From assembly GCA_964030785.1 (NCBI GenBank), contig OZ034967.1, positions 68,795,713-68,859,712 of the forward strand: a stretch of 64,000 bases of DNA. The letters run 5' to 3'. Every line of letters starts with the position of its first letter. Position 1 is the first letter of the stretch. The notes under the pieces were generated by a model. It was not told the DNA's origin and ran no database searches. It saw only the letters and a list, made by a program, of their open reading frames with translations. Positions 30,681 to 42,143 of the stretch are shown piece by piece. Both the position numbers and the translations under genes were made by a program. Source of the DNA: Siderastrea siderea. Taxonomy: Eukaryota; Cnidaria; Anthozoa; Scleractinia; Rhizangiidae.

Positions 30681-33600
30681 CTTTGCGAGCTGGTAGACAG
30701 CGATTCCGATCTGGAACGGCCGTCTGATTGTGATCCGAGGCTTTCGGCTTTCCAGCTCGTACGCTTGCCTGACCTCGTCTAGATCACTGAAATAGGCGCT
30801 TCGCAAGGCTCTGTCAACGACCTTTTCGTCTTTGGTGTAGATCACGTTCGTTTGCCGCTCCAAAGCTTCGATGAGCTTCCCGTACCCGCTGTTTCCCAGA
30901 AGTTTGAACACCACAGCAAGCGGCACCCTGCTCTTTTCAACGTCTCCTGTACGGCGAGCCTCTGTTACCTGCTCCACAAACCAGTCGAAGACCTTGCCGG
31001 GGGTATAGTCGATCGTTCGATAGACAGCCGTGATCACCGCTCCATGATCGACATACCAGCGTAGCAGAGGGGCGTACACCAGCAGCTTTTCGGCGAAAAG
31101 CGCTCCCACTAACTTTTTTCCGTCCCCGCGGTTTCGCCCCGTGCGCTTCAGGTAGTCAAGCATTTGCTGCGGCACGGCTTCGACAGGCACCTTTTTGTCG
31201 TAAAAGAACGGGCACATTTCCTCAAACTTTGGCCGCAGGGGCTCTGGGATCTCTATGTCAACTTCAGCGAATCCGAACCAGGTCCCGTTTTTGAGCCTTT
31301 GTGCGAGATGCGGCACGGCTCCAACAGTCCAACCGCCCGTGTAGTGAACAACCTTTTCCTTCCCGCAGGGCATTTCCTCCAGCATCGTCGACAGGTAGAG
31401 GGCGTTGGCGTCGTAACCAAGGATGCCCTGGCAAAGACGCGGTTCCGCTGTCTGATGTGACCTGATCTTCGTGACCCCAACTTCATGATACCGTGTGAAC
31501 ACGAGGCTCGGCCCCCAGTCAACAGCTCCTTTCAACATCTCGTAGGGTTCTTTGCCGGGACTGTAAGGCTCCGCGCCCCGCTCAACCGCGCCTCGGAGCA
31601 GGTAATGCAAGCTAACCCACGGAATGCTGACCGCGTCTTTCAGGATGTTGATCCCCTTCTCAGTGTAGAAGGCTCGCATTCTTTCCAAGGCTTCCAGGCC
31701 GGGGGCCACGTCGAGGTTGGTGTAATAGCGTAGCCAATCTGCGAAAGTGCGCATACCTTTTTGTTTGAAGAGGCGCTTACAAACCACCCATTCACTTAGC
31801 TTAAGCGTGTACTCTTCTTTCAGGCGTGAGTACCACGCTGGATAGTCGGGCAACCCAGGGTGGTCGAGCTTTTCGGGGGTATCGAACCACTCGTATGAGA
31901 ACCACGATTTCTCGGCTGTGGATTCATAAGCTTTCCTCCACTTTTCATAGCTGGTTCCCGGGCCGAGGTAGTTGATGATGTCAAGGAAGCGAAATTCCTG
32001 AGTGAGCTGGAACATGATCTTGTTTCCGTTTTTCGCCACTCTGACTTTCCCGGTTGTGTCAGATAGACGCTCTGCGAAATGTTCTCTGATCAGGTTCAGA
32101 TCGTATCGCCCGGAGTTGAACCCGAGAACTGGCACCTGGTCACACCATTCTTCGATTTTGATGCGCTGCGCTTTTGGAAGCATCTCAACGTCGTCAGGTA
32201 TGAACGCTGCTCTTACTTTGGTCCGGATGTTTTTCCGCGCCGCTCCAGCTCTTCCATGAACTTGCGGACAAGCTCCGCTGGGTTTTTTTCACAGATGTGT
32301 GTGGGCTCACGATCCAGGGTGTCCCCGACGCTCACCGAGATTGGCACGTGGGCGTATTCAATCGTGAGCATGCCTGTCGGTTCCTTCCGCTGATTCTTAT
32401 CCCCGTACGCTTCAAAATCTTACAAGATCGCGTGTGGGAAGCTTTGCGTTTGAGGCCGTGACAGCTCCACATCTATTTCCCCTACTTCACACGCCCATGC
32501 CTCGATTACGTGGAAGCCAGCAGCTCGGAGCGTTTTTGTGCGTTTTACAGTTGCTTTAAGCCGGTCTTCTCGTGTTTGGTCATTGTGGGTAATGCTTTTA
32601 TTACGATCGTTCGGGTAACATTTTCGGCATCCGTGCCAGTGACAGCCGTGGTATTGAAATACAGTCCTCGTTTTGGGGTCGTATCCGTCAACAGGTGCGC
32701 GCTCAACCCACCGCTCGCCGCCGTGCCCGCATGCCGCTTGGTGAATGTGAATTTTCCGCCGCGCCACTTCTTGTTCGAGCCAGCGAAGAGATTCTGGAGA
32801 AGCTGCATGTTTTGGAAAGAAGGCCTTCTCGAAAGCTGTCTGCGGTGCTTCGACTCTTTCGGCCGGGCACTCAATCACCGTCTTCCCTTGGGCGCACGTT
32901 TGGGTATGCCGTTGAAGGTTGCAAGCTTGAGTGAATCTTGCACGGCAATGAACTTGCAAGCTTCGAAATATCCTTGATGACGAACGCGTGCCCCTCGTAA
33001 ATTCCGATTGTCAAAATGTTCGTCAGCTTGGCCGGCGGGTTTCGTCTGAGGTGCCATACCACGCCCCCATCAATCTCGCGCTCAGGCTCACAGACACGGA
33101 TACCGAGCCAATCCGAGAAATCTAATTTCTTATTCAGGTGTCTTTCAACCCGATCAAGTTCATCGAGCGATGTTTTCGGGCTGTCGTTTGGAGTAGCTCT
33201 GAGTTTAAAGAAACTCTTAGCAAGCTCTCGTGCTGCTGTTGTGCTTCGATCTGGTCTTGCACCGCGGTGTACCGCAATGCAGCGCCATAGACACAAGTTG
33301 TCCTGGTAGGTGTCCAGCGCCAGCATCGACCGGCCATGCGCAAGGTTACCCAGCTAGTTTGGCAAGGGGCCTGTGCCCAACAGTGGCTGTTGGTCGAGCA
33401 CGACCTTTACATCAACATCAGAATAACCCCTAAACACCCATTTTGTGTTTGGTCTTTCGATGTTATCAATGTTCAGGCGTGCCTCCTCCTTTTCTCTCAA
33501 CCAATTTTCTCCTTCATCATATCTGTTTATCCAAGGTGAGCCTCCTGGGTTTTTATAAAACAGGAGAATAGTCCCGTCTTCGATGTTTTCCAACCAACAA

Positions 33601-33830
33601 GAATAGTTGTGGCGCAAGTAGGCTGCTGTTCTGACCTTCTCCCTTATCTTTCCCATGAACTGTTCTGTAAGGTTATTTTCAAGTCCTTGTCTTTTTCTCC
33701 AAAAGATGAAACGACGGCCTTCTTTTTCTTCACCTTCCTCTTCCTCACCTCTTTTAAACAAATTTGCAAGCATGTCCTTATAACTCTTTTCTCGATTCTT
33801 TATCGGTTGAATAAGATCAAACTCTTTCAA
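30677..33830 (-). pseudogene. protein-primed family B DNA polymerase, truncated and broken
   Basis: About 1050 codons remain. Order: N-terminal region with a DNLCLWRCIAVHRG-type segment (about 33310), a C2H2-like finger (about 32950-32890), an endonuclease-like VDGYDP...YHGCHWHGCRKC segment, exonuclease motifs ExoI (DFEAYG, 32419), ExoII (FNSGRYD, about 32120) and ExoIII (YYTNLD), polymerase motif A (YDANALYLS) and motif B (KLLGNSGYG). The DTD motif C is missing through the junction at 30.67 kb. Breaks: TAG at 33354-33356, frameshift near 32950, TAA at 32420-32422, frameshift in an A run near 32240. It is typical of Polinton polymerases. GC content is higher than in the rest of the element. 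Confidence 0.88.
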
Positions 33831-33844
33831 TATTGCCCGCTTTT

Positions 33845-34092
33845 TTATTCCTTTTTCTTCCTTAGAGGCTTGATTGGTTTATTTTTTCCTGGAAGAAGCG
33901 GTTTCGATAACCGTTCCTTCACTCGTTGAGGAACTGGTTCATCCAAAATGTTCTGAACAACCTCGCGAAGAGGCCCCGCTGCCGGCGCGTTTTCCGCAAG
34001 CAATTGCATAATATACTGCCCATCTTCCGGCGTCATTTCCGCAAGAAGTTTTGTAAAAATTCTTCAGCGGATTGTTGGGTAATGTTTGCCAT
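33845..34092 (-). pseudogene. small gene at the right end, frameshifted
   Basis: An ATG at 34092 just inside the right TIR, behind the TATA-like palindrome GGTATATACC, opens 18 codons. The frame then shifts by one base at an A run near 34036, where an overlapping frame (34036-33845, 63 codons) continues with a proline-rich basic C-terminus (KPLLPGKNKPIKPLRKKKE). It lies directly upstream of the polymerase frame. No family is recognised. A terminal-protein-related or regulatory role is conceivable but unsupported. Confidence 0.45.
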
Positions 34093-34096
34093 CTTG

Positions 34097-34106
34097 GTAT
34101 ATACCT
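34097..34106. promoter_or_regulatory. palindromic TATA-like box GGTATATACC
   Basis: A perfect 10-bp palindrome at the inner edge of the right TIR, 5 bp upstream of the ATG at 34092 (minus). It could serve transcription of the polymerase arm. The short distance to the ATG makes a downstream start more likely. Confidence 0.4.
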
Positions 34107-34417
34107 GTGCAGATATTTCTTCAATTGAAAATATTTATATTCAATAGCTAACGTTAGTTTCCATGACACATTGTGCGCTTGGTGGTTTAAAAGAGGTAAA
34201 TACAGGTGTGCGGATGCGGTGGTATTTACTCCTTGTTCCGTAGTAATAGATGAATTCGACAAATACAACCTGCTCCCCAGAGTATTATTTTTGTGTTTTA
34301 AATCTCCCACCGTAATAACCGAAGCGAGCGAGCGAGGTCATTGCGGTGGGAGGTTTAAAACACGAAAATAATACTCTGGGAATCAGGTGGTATTTGTCGA
34401 ATTCATGTATTACTACT
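34107..34417 (-). repeat. right terminal inverted repeat
   Basis: Reverse complement of the left TIR. The outer 179 bp (34239-34417) form the same palindrome with the loop GAAGCGAGCGAGCGA. It ends TATTACTACT, followed by the target duplication GAAAC (34418-34422). Confidence 0.85.
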
Positions 34418-36548
34418 GAAACGCTGCAACACTTCGCAAGGTTTTGGTGCCTTTTTCGGTCAGTCATGTGATCGCGGTCGATTCTCGTTCCCTTTTATCT
34501 CGGAGTTTCTCTGTCTTTTTTTCTCTTTCTTGATTTTATAGTAATTAGTCATTGCGTTTGTAATAGTAACAACAATTATGTACTCGGGCATACTGGATAT
34601 CAAATAATTATAACCATCTTGGTTATAAGAAGAAAACAACATTCTCAGGCAGAAAAGGAGATTTTCATGTCTAACGTTGTATTTTAATCCAGCCATAGTA
34701 CCTAATATAGCGTTCATAAACTGTGCTACTTCTTGGAAAACTAACAGAGAATATATATTTTAAATCCCCTTCGCCCTGCCACCAGGAAAAAGCTCTCGGG
34801 TTAATGTCACGCAACCAACGTACGTTTTTTTCAGTTTCATTCATTTTAAAGAGCTCATCGAACCCAATCTATTGAGAATCTTCGTTCAGTCTTTAAATTA
34901 GTAAACGTAGGATGACAGCTTATCCGAAAAAAATTAAACCTTATTCCCCAAATTCACGCGATACATTCAAAATTTTGTTACCTTGGTACATGCATCCAGT
35001 TGTCGATTTTCACCAAAAATTGTCCTGAATTAATTAGCAGTATCACCCAAAGCACGTAACAGATGTTTTTGTATTAACGACTTCTTGCTTCGCTGTTTGG
35101 TTCAGAGCTAGTTTTAACGGAAAGACAGCTTATGTACAACACCTTAAGCCTGTTTTCTAATGAAAATGGGGAAAGGGAATCCTCACATCAAAAACGGCGG
35201 ATGTTCGGTTAAACGGCATGGCAAGTTGCGATATCCTGTCAAGGTTCCTTGCAGTTTGCTTAAAGTGCCTATGAACTAAAAATTTTTTCTCCTAAATATG
35301 ATAGTTTATGATTGCCTCAGTCTAAATATGTAAGTTTTGCTGAGTAGAACCCTTTGCATGGGATATTTTTCCAGCCGCAAAGTTCGAATTTGGCACCCGA
35401 AAAGTGTCTCCATTTTGCGCTCCGCCAAAACGATCGCATTACAAGGCTGTAACGTCACAAATCGCGCACAAGACAAGAGTGTTATGGCTGACAAGAGGGT
35501 TTCCAGAAGAGAAACTACTTTGGAGTGAATCGTGGGCCCAGGGTTGTAAGCTACAAGAGCAGGATTCGCACAACGAGAGCATGTGTTTGTCGTTTCTCAA
35601 AAGGAAACGAATTAAGGAGAGAAGCGGACTCATTTGAACCGTGTTCGACTCGGTAAGAATTCGATTCGACCCGCATTACAGAGCTCCTTCTCGGAAAAGC
35701 CGCAGCATTTGAATGTGCCACTGTTGGATTAGTTCTACTAGTGGCAATTATCGCAATTCAAGATTAAAGATCGAGATAAAGAAGCTTTTCAATATTTGGT
35801 CCACAAAACTATTGCTATATGCATCTGTCCACTATTACCTAAAAGCATCCAAGATCCACGACGCATAACTGTGCTACAAAGTTTTGTTTACATTTCCGTT
35901 TTTACGTTTTTCAAACTGGATGTTCCCCATAGAGTTTGAAGGGATAACAATCAACGGAACTGTCTTGACCGACGACGAGACAAGACGTCTTAGTTAATCG
36001 GAGATAGCTACAGGAATATTTATAAATCCCTCTTGTACAACATGTTTCGTCAAATAAAAGGAAGCAGTTCGGCTCAGCATTGATAATTTTTATTGCAAGT
36101 CACTCTGCTTCCACTGCATTTGATTTATGTGGTCCTCTTTAAACACCACACATTTCAAGCAGATTTGTGCCTCTCTTCTTGTTGACCCTCCTCCTGTTAT
36201 CTCAAGACGACCATATAATATGAAATTTCACATACCACACGTAACACCGTCTAATTGACCCTTCTGCAGCACAGTCTTGGTGATGTAGGTTTAATTTGAA
36301 TTTATGGCATAAGTTATTTAATCATTTTTATTACTGAAGGGCAATGAAAATATGTGACCTTCATTTCCCATTATTTAATGTTGTGGCAGGCTTTGTATTG
36401 GAAATTCCTCACGCACTGAATTGTCTCATTCCCTGTACCCAAGAAAAGCCACCACACAAGCCACCTAATTAGCTAACAGAAAATCAATTATGAGGTTTCA
36501 AAATGGGCCTTTTCGATTTCGTTCTCCACCTTTAATTTGTTGCCCCAA

Positions 36549-36571
36549 TGATAATAATAATAATAATAACA

Positions 36572-36618
<47 letters not shown>
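36549..36618. repeat. (AAT)n microsatellite
   Basis: About 23 triplets of AAT/AAC. Confidence 0.9.
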
Positions 36619-36620
<2 letters not shown>

Positions 36621-37262
36621 TTTTGTTCCGAAAATTAGCCGCATAGGCTACGCTCCCGCCCTATGCATGCTATTTATGAACTTAGCATATAAACGTCTTG
36701 TGCTGCTTTAATAATGATAATGATATAGACACAGGATAGCCCCATCAGTGTAAAAACACTGGTAACAAAGGGGGGTGCTGTTACTACATAAGTGGCCAAG
36801 GAAGTAAAACACATGCATGGTTACGTAGCGGAAGCCTGATGTAAACACGAGAGTGTTTACATCAGGCTTATGCGAGCTTGATCGAACACAGACTCTTAGA
36901 CACTGTTACTGAAGAGCATATCTCTTAACAACAAAAAGGCCAATACACGCATAATGTGCACAGTGTACTGGGAGGGTACTGTAATTTAAAGGGTTTATGG
37001 ATCCAAGGGAGCTGCCTTAACCTCTCCCCACCCCCCTTAAATAATAATGACAAAAAAAATTAATGAAACTACACACACACAGAGGCCAATTTCTACTTTA
37101 CATTTCTGCCATACTTCATGGAATTGGAATGGGTGCATGTTTCAATGAAAATGGCACTTCAAAATGTACTTCTGGAGCAAATTACATATGCATCTCAGTG
37201 TTGAGAGTGACCCATGAGTTATTGTCATATGAGACCAGTATACAAGGGCAGCTCAGACCAGG

Positions 37263-37405
37263 CCCCAGTCGTTCAAAAGTTGGATAGCGCTATCCACCGG
37301 ATAAATCACTATCCAGTGGATAAGTGTAGGGGAAACCAATTGTGATATCCACTGGATAGAGAGTTATCCGGTGGATAGCTCTATCCAACTTTTGAACAAC
37401 TGGGG
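37263..37405. mobile_element. 143-bp palindromic MITE (GTTGGATAGCGCTATCC)
   Basis: The termini CCCCAGTCGTTCAAAAGTTGG and their complement enclose repeated GGATA/TATCC boxes (CACCGGATAA, ATCCAGTGGATAA). It is a strong fold-back structure nested inside the TTAA element. Confidence 0.75.
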
Positions 37406-39528
37406 CAGTATAACTGGACAGGTATGGTTAAGTCTATTTACATGAGACCAGCATCATGAAAGTATAAGTGATCACATAAAGCCAGTAAGAACTCAGCACA
37501 CTAGCTCTCACCTGCCATAGCATGTTTCCACAAAACTGGTATGAACCGAAATCCTCAAGCAAATGCTGAACAGAAGGACAAAAATCTCAGCTGGTCTAAT
37601 ATTGTGTAGGCAATTACTCAAACCAGTTCATGTAGTCAGTAGCGATGGATTATTACAAAGACAAAGCTGAAGTCACACTAGTCTGAGTTTGCACGTGTAT
37701 CATACAATGTCCACCATTATTTATCACAGTCATATTCCTCATAGCACCTCCAGGTGGAGTAAAAGACCAAAAAATTAATGAGCACCATACACACAAAAAT
37801 TCTTATTTATTTGCTTCGAGACGCTCCCTCATAAATGGCTTGAAATTTACAACAATAAAAGCACTGCACTTCCATCTGAAAATCATTTGCAGCTGCTGAT
37901 TATGATAAATAAAACATGCTCTTTATAAATTACTATTGATGTCTCAGCCATTAGGCATGTTGTAATATTTCAAGCAAATGTATAAAATACTTCCTGCTAA
38001 CTAATAAGTTTGCATCAGTGTTCTCTCTACAAAAGTCCTCATTCGAAAGAGCTGAACAACTGAGTCTATCTTTCTCTTGGCGTGAAACCTATGAAAAGAT
38101 GAACAAATTAAGTTACAAACAAGTACACCGTAAACTTGAGCTTGTCTGGTATCGGTTTGAGTAAAATAATATTGAAGTACATACAACGACACTCTGAACA
38201 GAAGAAGTAAAGTCAAGGCTGCGTCAATCTCTCGTTATTAACACATAAAAGTACTGATCATTCAATTCTGGAAGCTTCTCCTTCAAGCCAGTCAAGCCAG
38301 TAGAGCTGAAAGTTAGTCAATCCCAACAATTCAATTCGCCATCTTGCTTCGCGCAAGATTGTTGTTGTCGTTGTTTAGGCTTTATCCACGGACGACAAAC
38401 CCAAAAACTGCACATCTTCGAAATCGCTTCGAGCTGAATCTTAGCGTTTTCCTCAATCGTCGGTAGCTTTCATTGTATTTCAATATTAGCAAGGAAAATG
38501 TAAGTTTCATCGCTCAAACACTTGACAAAGACCAAAGAGACAAACATTCTGCGCGATTTGTGACGTCATACGGCCTGCTTCCTCGGCCAACTCGTTCCCA
38601 GTCTTCGGAGACACGATTTTGGTCATTTTAGGTATTTTCAACGGCAAAAAAACGGATTATTGTTTCTTGCCATCCAATTTCTCTTGCCATTTCGGAATTA
38701 ACACATATTGAACTATCAAAATGTGTAAAACAAATTTTTGGTTCATAGGCACTTTAAATTTTATCGTGAACAAGGACTACAGCTCTCATATGTTATACAG
38801 CAACATGAAGGTTAGAGGATTTTGTGATAAAATCGGTTGTTGGCTGATCAAAACCTGTGGAAAACGTGAAGTTGTTTGTGTATGTGTACACTGAGTTAAT
38901 TAGGCTGACTTTTCGGATCGATTAAATCAACGCATTTTGTCCAACTTTAAAATTTGATAACATCGCGTCGATAAATTTCCCCAAAAAATCCTTGTAGGAG
39001 GGAAAAGAACATCCCCTCTCCTCTTGAAATCCAGATTCTTGCCGAATAATATTCGGTACCACGTACTTTTTTTGAGGTCAAACTTGATATACTTTTTATC
39101 TAGTCAAAAGTATGTCGGATAAATTTAATTAGAGCTCGTACATAAAGGAGCACACATCGCCAAAATTGCTTTTAACATATATTTAAACATCGTTCTACAA
39201 GTTTTGTTCATTTTTATTGCCCTGGAATGCTTCATTTTGTTACGCGAAGCTTCGAGATTTGGCTTACATTTTGAGCCTCAAAAGCGGTATTTAGAGCGAA
39301 TTCCGTTGTTACCGATTTTCTTGAAAATCGATATTCAGCCAAACGAACTATACAGTGATTTGTTTCACATTAAGGTCTACCAAACATAAGAATATGAGCA
39401 TAATTGTTTTTTGAGCTGTTGCCACAATATTTTGAAAATGTTTGATTTTTGGCAACATTTGCTCTTAAGCGGCAAGAAATGTAGACGAAGTACGGCTAAG
39501 ATTTGTAAGTTTTATACTCATAATTTAA

Positions 39529-40228
39529 GAGGCTCTGACTGAAAATATCGAGAATCAGTGGAGAAGCTCAGGAAGTGGAAAATCCTGATAACTTGCCAGA
39601 AGAACACTTTCGGGGAGCTATCTTCGAAAATATTACTTAAACCTTCTGGAATTCTATTGTTTTCGAGAAATTCGGAAAAACGGTTTTGCTTAATTAATTA
39701 TGCAAAAATCAGGTTTAAAATTAAACAAATTGAATGCGCTTGTTTGTAAACAACTTGCAACGCCAGAAAACAATTTTAATTTTAAATGATAGCAATACTC
39801 TTCTACTTTCTATCAATGGGAATTGCAAAGAGTTTTGCGTTATTTATTTGGTTTGGTGGTTCTTTGAAACAAAGGCATTTTGCGCACTTCGGAAAAAGGC
39901 AAAAATTGGTTAACTTCAGAGGCTTAAAATGGGTCTTGGTATGTCTAATATCGAACTAAAATAAACACTATGATAAAGTTTGGCCCTACCTCTATTATGA
40001 TTTGAAATAAAAAATCTGGGCAATCTAGGATCGTGCCGACAAAAACAAAATTCGCGAACCAGTGTTGCCACGAGTCGCGAACCAGTGTCTCGAAAACAAT
40101 AGAATTCCAGAAGGTTTAAGTAATATTTTTGAAGATAGCTCCCCAAAAAGTGTTCTTCTGGCAAGTTATCAGGATTTTCGATTTTCTGAGCTTGTCCGCC
40201 GATTCTCGATATTTTCAGTCAGAGCCTC
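39529..40228. mobile_element. 700-bp TTAA-flanked fold-back element
   Basis: The ends GAGGCTCTGACTGAAAATAT and complement are flanked by TTAA at 39525-39528 and 40229-40232. The arms of about 145 bp (to GTTTTCGAGA) are nearly identical. It is non-coding and inserted just outside the right arm of the large element. Confidence 0.8.
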
Positions 40229-40232
40229 TTAA

Positions 40233-41586
40233 GCAAGTGTTTGACGATTTAGCGATCAAATTTTGGCTTCCTTTAAGGAAGCAAGTGATTCATTGTGCTC
40301 TGCTATGACCAGAGGATTATTAACGACGAATAAATCCTGATCTTATAGGATTCGTACCAGTCTTTAAACTTAGACTTACCGTACACTTCCTACCCACTCT
40401 TCGATCTCGATGAAATGGAAGACGACGAATGCCTAGCCGAATTTCTAGTGAAAAAAAAAGGGATATACCTATTATTGCTGACGCACTTCAAATCTCAGAT
40501 TGGCTTACCTGTAACCAGCGAAGCAAAGCCAATGGCATAGATCCCTTTGCATGTTTCTAAAACGTTTTGCTTAAACTTGTCGCTACAGGGATATTGTACC
40601 GTCCGTCCTGTCCCTCTTTTAATCAGGTAACTAACGAAGAACTACATTACCTCTACACAGTACATGGTCACCCAATCATCGTCCATTAGAACCCCGCAAT
40701 TTTAAGTCCACCAACATTACAGAGGTATCCCCGGGCAATCTTTTAAAGAGGCTCACCAGTACAAAATTGATTTGGTTTTTATGGAACTGTTAGGCCAATT
40801 GCTAAACCTAGTAGGAACCGGCGACTTGTATATAACGGCCACAAAAGTGTCCACGCTCTGAAATTCCAGTCCTTAGCTTTTCAAATGGAATTATTGGACA
40901 TCTCTACGGACATGTAGGAGGGTAACTATGTTAAAATTCATTTTTTCGCATGGTCTTAAATTGGACTCCCTCCCCTGCCAAAATTGGAACAATGTGACGG
41001 GCGTAACTAAATTGTATTTATTTATTTATTTATTTATTTATTTTGGATATATTATTTCCAGTAGCCGTATTGAGACATGCCGTATTGGTTTGCTTAAAGT
41101 GTCTATTTTTTTAATATAGTGGTTATTCTCGTAGCTTAAGGGGGCACTATGGTAAAATGCCATGTTTTCCCAACGTTTTAGCCCTTTTTCTTAATTGTCT
41201 CTTTGAGATTTCATTCAATCCAAAAATGCTTCCATTGGTTTGTTGCCCGAGCTCCCATAAACGTGTGAGAATCTTTCGCGGTTTTTAAAATGAACGTAAA
41301 CAAAACAAAGGGGGCAGGGTGAGTTACAATTAAAATTTAACGTTAATAATTAATAGATGAACACCAAGAAGGGCAGTAAACAAGCGCAAGTGCTCCCGTC
41401 TGGGAGTAGCCTGTCTGTGGGTGTATACAACAATTTATCCCTCTTTTATTTCTTTCTTAAATCTTATCCTATGTCCTAAAAATTTGACCGCACTGCGCCC
41501 TTTAGGGCAGGTTCATCTTTGGTACGAAATGTGCACAAACAGTGGCAGCTACTGATACATTTTAAGCTTGTTTTTCTTTCATAAAG
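40233..41586. other. intronic sequence
   Basis: No exon is supported. It contains a (TTTA)n tract at 41013-41043 and otherwise featureless AT-rich sequence. Confidence 0.45.
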
Positions 41587-41733
41587 CGTGTAGATGGAAA
41601 GGGATAGTTTATTACGATGGTGACCACTGGACAGAAAATGGCGTCGCTTTTTATTGTAGCAGCTCAGAAAAGAAAGTGAGGCCTGGTTGCTACGTTGAGG
41701 GAAATCGAGTGAAGTGCACTGGAGCGATACCAG
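41587..41733 (+). CDS. exon: VWC-like/cysteine-rich module after the giant intron
   Basis: The acceptor CTTTCATAAAG and donor CCAG|GTATGA give a phase 1-1 exon of 49 codons. It has five cysteines (ACRW, FYCSSS, PGCYVEG, VKCTG) and a DGDHWTENG segment reminiscent of VWC modules. Phase and character match the exon at 20178, so the two are probably spliced across the 21-kb intron. Confidence 0.65.
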
Positions 41734-42143
41734 GTATGAACACGTACAACCTTTTCAGATTTGAAGTCAGTAAATATCGTTTTCAAAATCCTAACGTCGG
41801 TGAGCTTTTAGTCTTTTTTGTAACTTCCTGGCGAAAAAACAATTTGTAGAGGTCGTTATTTAGGGCGTCTCCTTACGAATGGCTGTTTTAATTTTCTTTA
41901 GAATTTCTTTGCAACGGACGTAGACAAAGACCACTTGAATCAAAAGAAGTCGAGAAAATGAATAGCAAATGTTAAGTTTATAATTTTATCACTAAATCAA
42001 GCTAGCACAGACGAAGTCATTAGCCTCGGATGTGATTCCGTAAATCGATGAACTCCTGTACAAGCTAAAATCCCTATAAAAGTGTCACGTTAGAAACGGA
42101 AACTAATAGTTAAAGTTATCCATGTTACTGTATTTTCATCTAG

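Larger units (their letters stand above)
25193..34417. mobile_element. Polinton/adintovirus-like endogenous element, internally deleted
   Basis: This 9225-bp unit has inverted termini (AGTAGTAATA...TATTACTACT), a GAAAC target duplication, and a gene set typical of the Polinton/adintovirus world: a protein-primed PolB relic, an A32-like packaging ATPase, a collagen-like fibre, and several overlapping virion-type ORFs. Relatives are usually 15-20 kb or more and also carry a retroviral-type integrase, a protease and a double-jelly-roll capsid protein. None of those is seen here, and a deletion junction at about 30.67 kb explains the loss. Genes 26575-29414 lie on the minus strand and 29447-30670 on the plus strand, so the virion block diverges from one short promoter region. 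The element is unable to replicate by itself. Confidence 0.85.
35264..38753. mobile_element. 3.49-kb DNA transposon with TTAA duplication and AGTGCCTATGAAC termini
   Basis: The TIR starts AGTGCCTATGAAC, with a TTAA duplication at 35260-35263 and 38754-38757. Sub-terminal segments with GACGTCACAAATCGCGCA are also inverted between the ends. TTAA duplication suggests the piggyBac or Kolobok groups. No transposase ORF was found, though a short ATG frame starts at about 35484 (MADKRVSRRETTLE). It contains its own nested MITE at 37263-37405. Confidence 0.8.
20517..39478. mobile_element. large long-TIR DNA element that received two later insertions
   Basis: The arms are at 20517-21840 and 34640-39478. 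The interior contains decayed coding sequence (23472-23800 and 24919-25192), the 9.2-kb virus-like element (25193-34417) and, in the right arm, a 3.49-kb TTAA element. Without the insertions it would be about 6.2 kb. The superfamily is not recognisable and no intact transposase remains. A target duplication at the outer ends could not be fixed. Confidence 0.6.
34640..39478 (-). repeat. right arm of the long TIR, split by a TTAA element
   Basis: The segments 34640-35263 and 38754-39478 together mirror 20517-21840. The break coincides with the TTAA-flanked element 35264-38753. The left arm preserves the uninterrupted target sequence. Confidence 0.75.

Noticed and set aside
30852..33433. Several plus-strand ORFs of 67-155 residues
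   Set aside because: Antisense to the GC-richer polymerase pseudogene, where stop codons are rare by composition.
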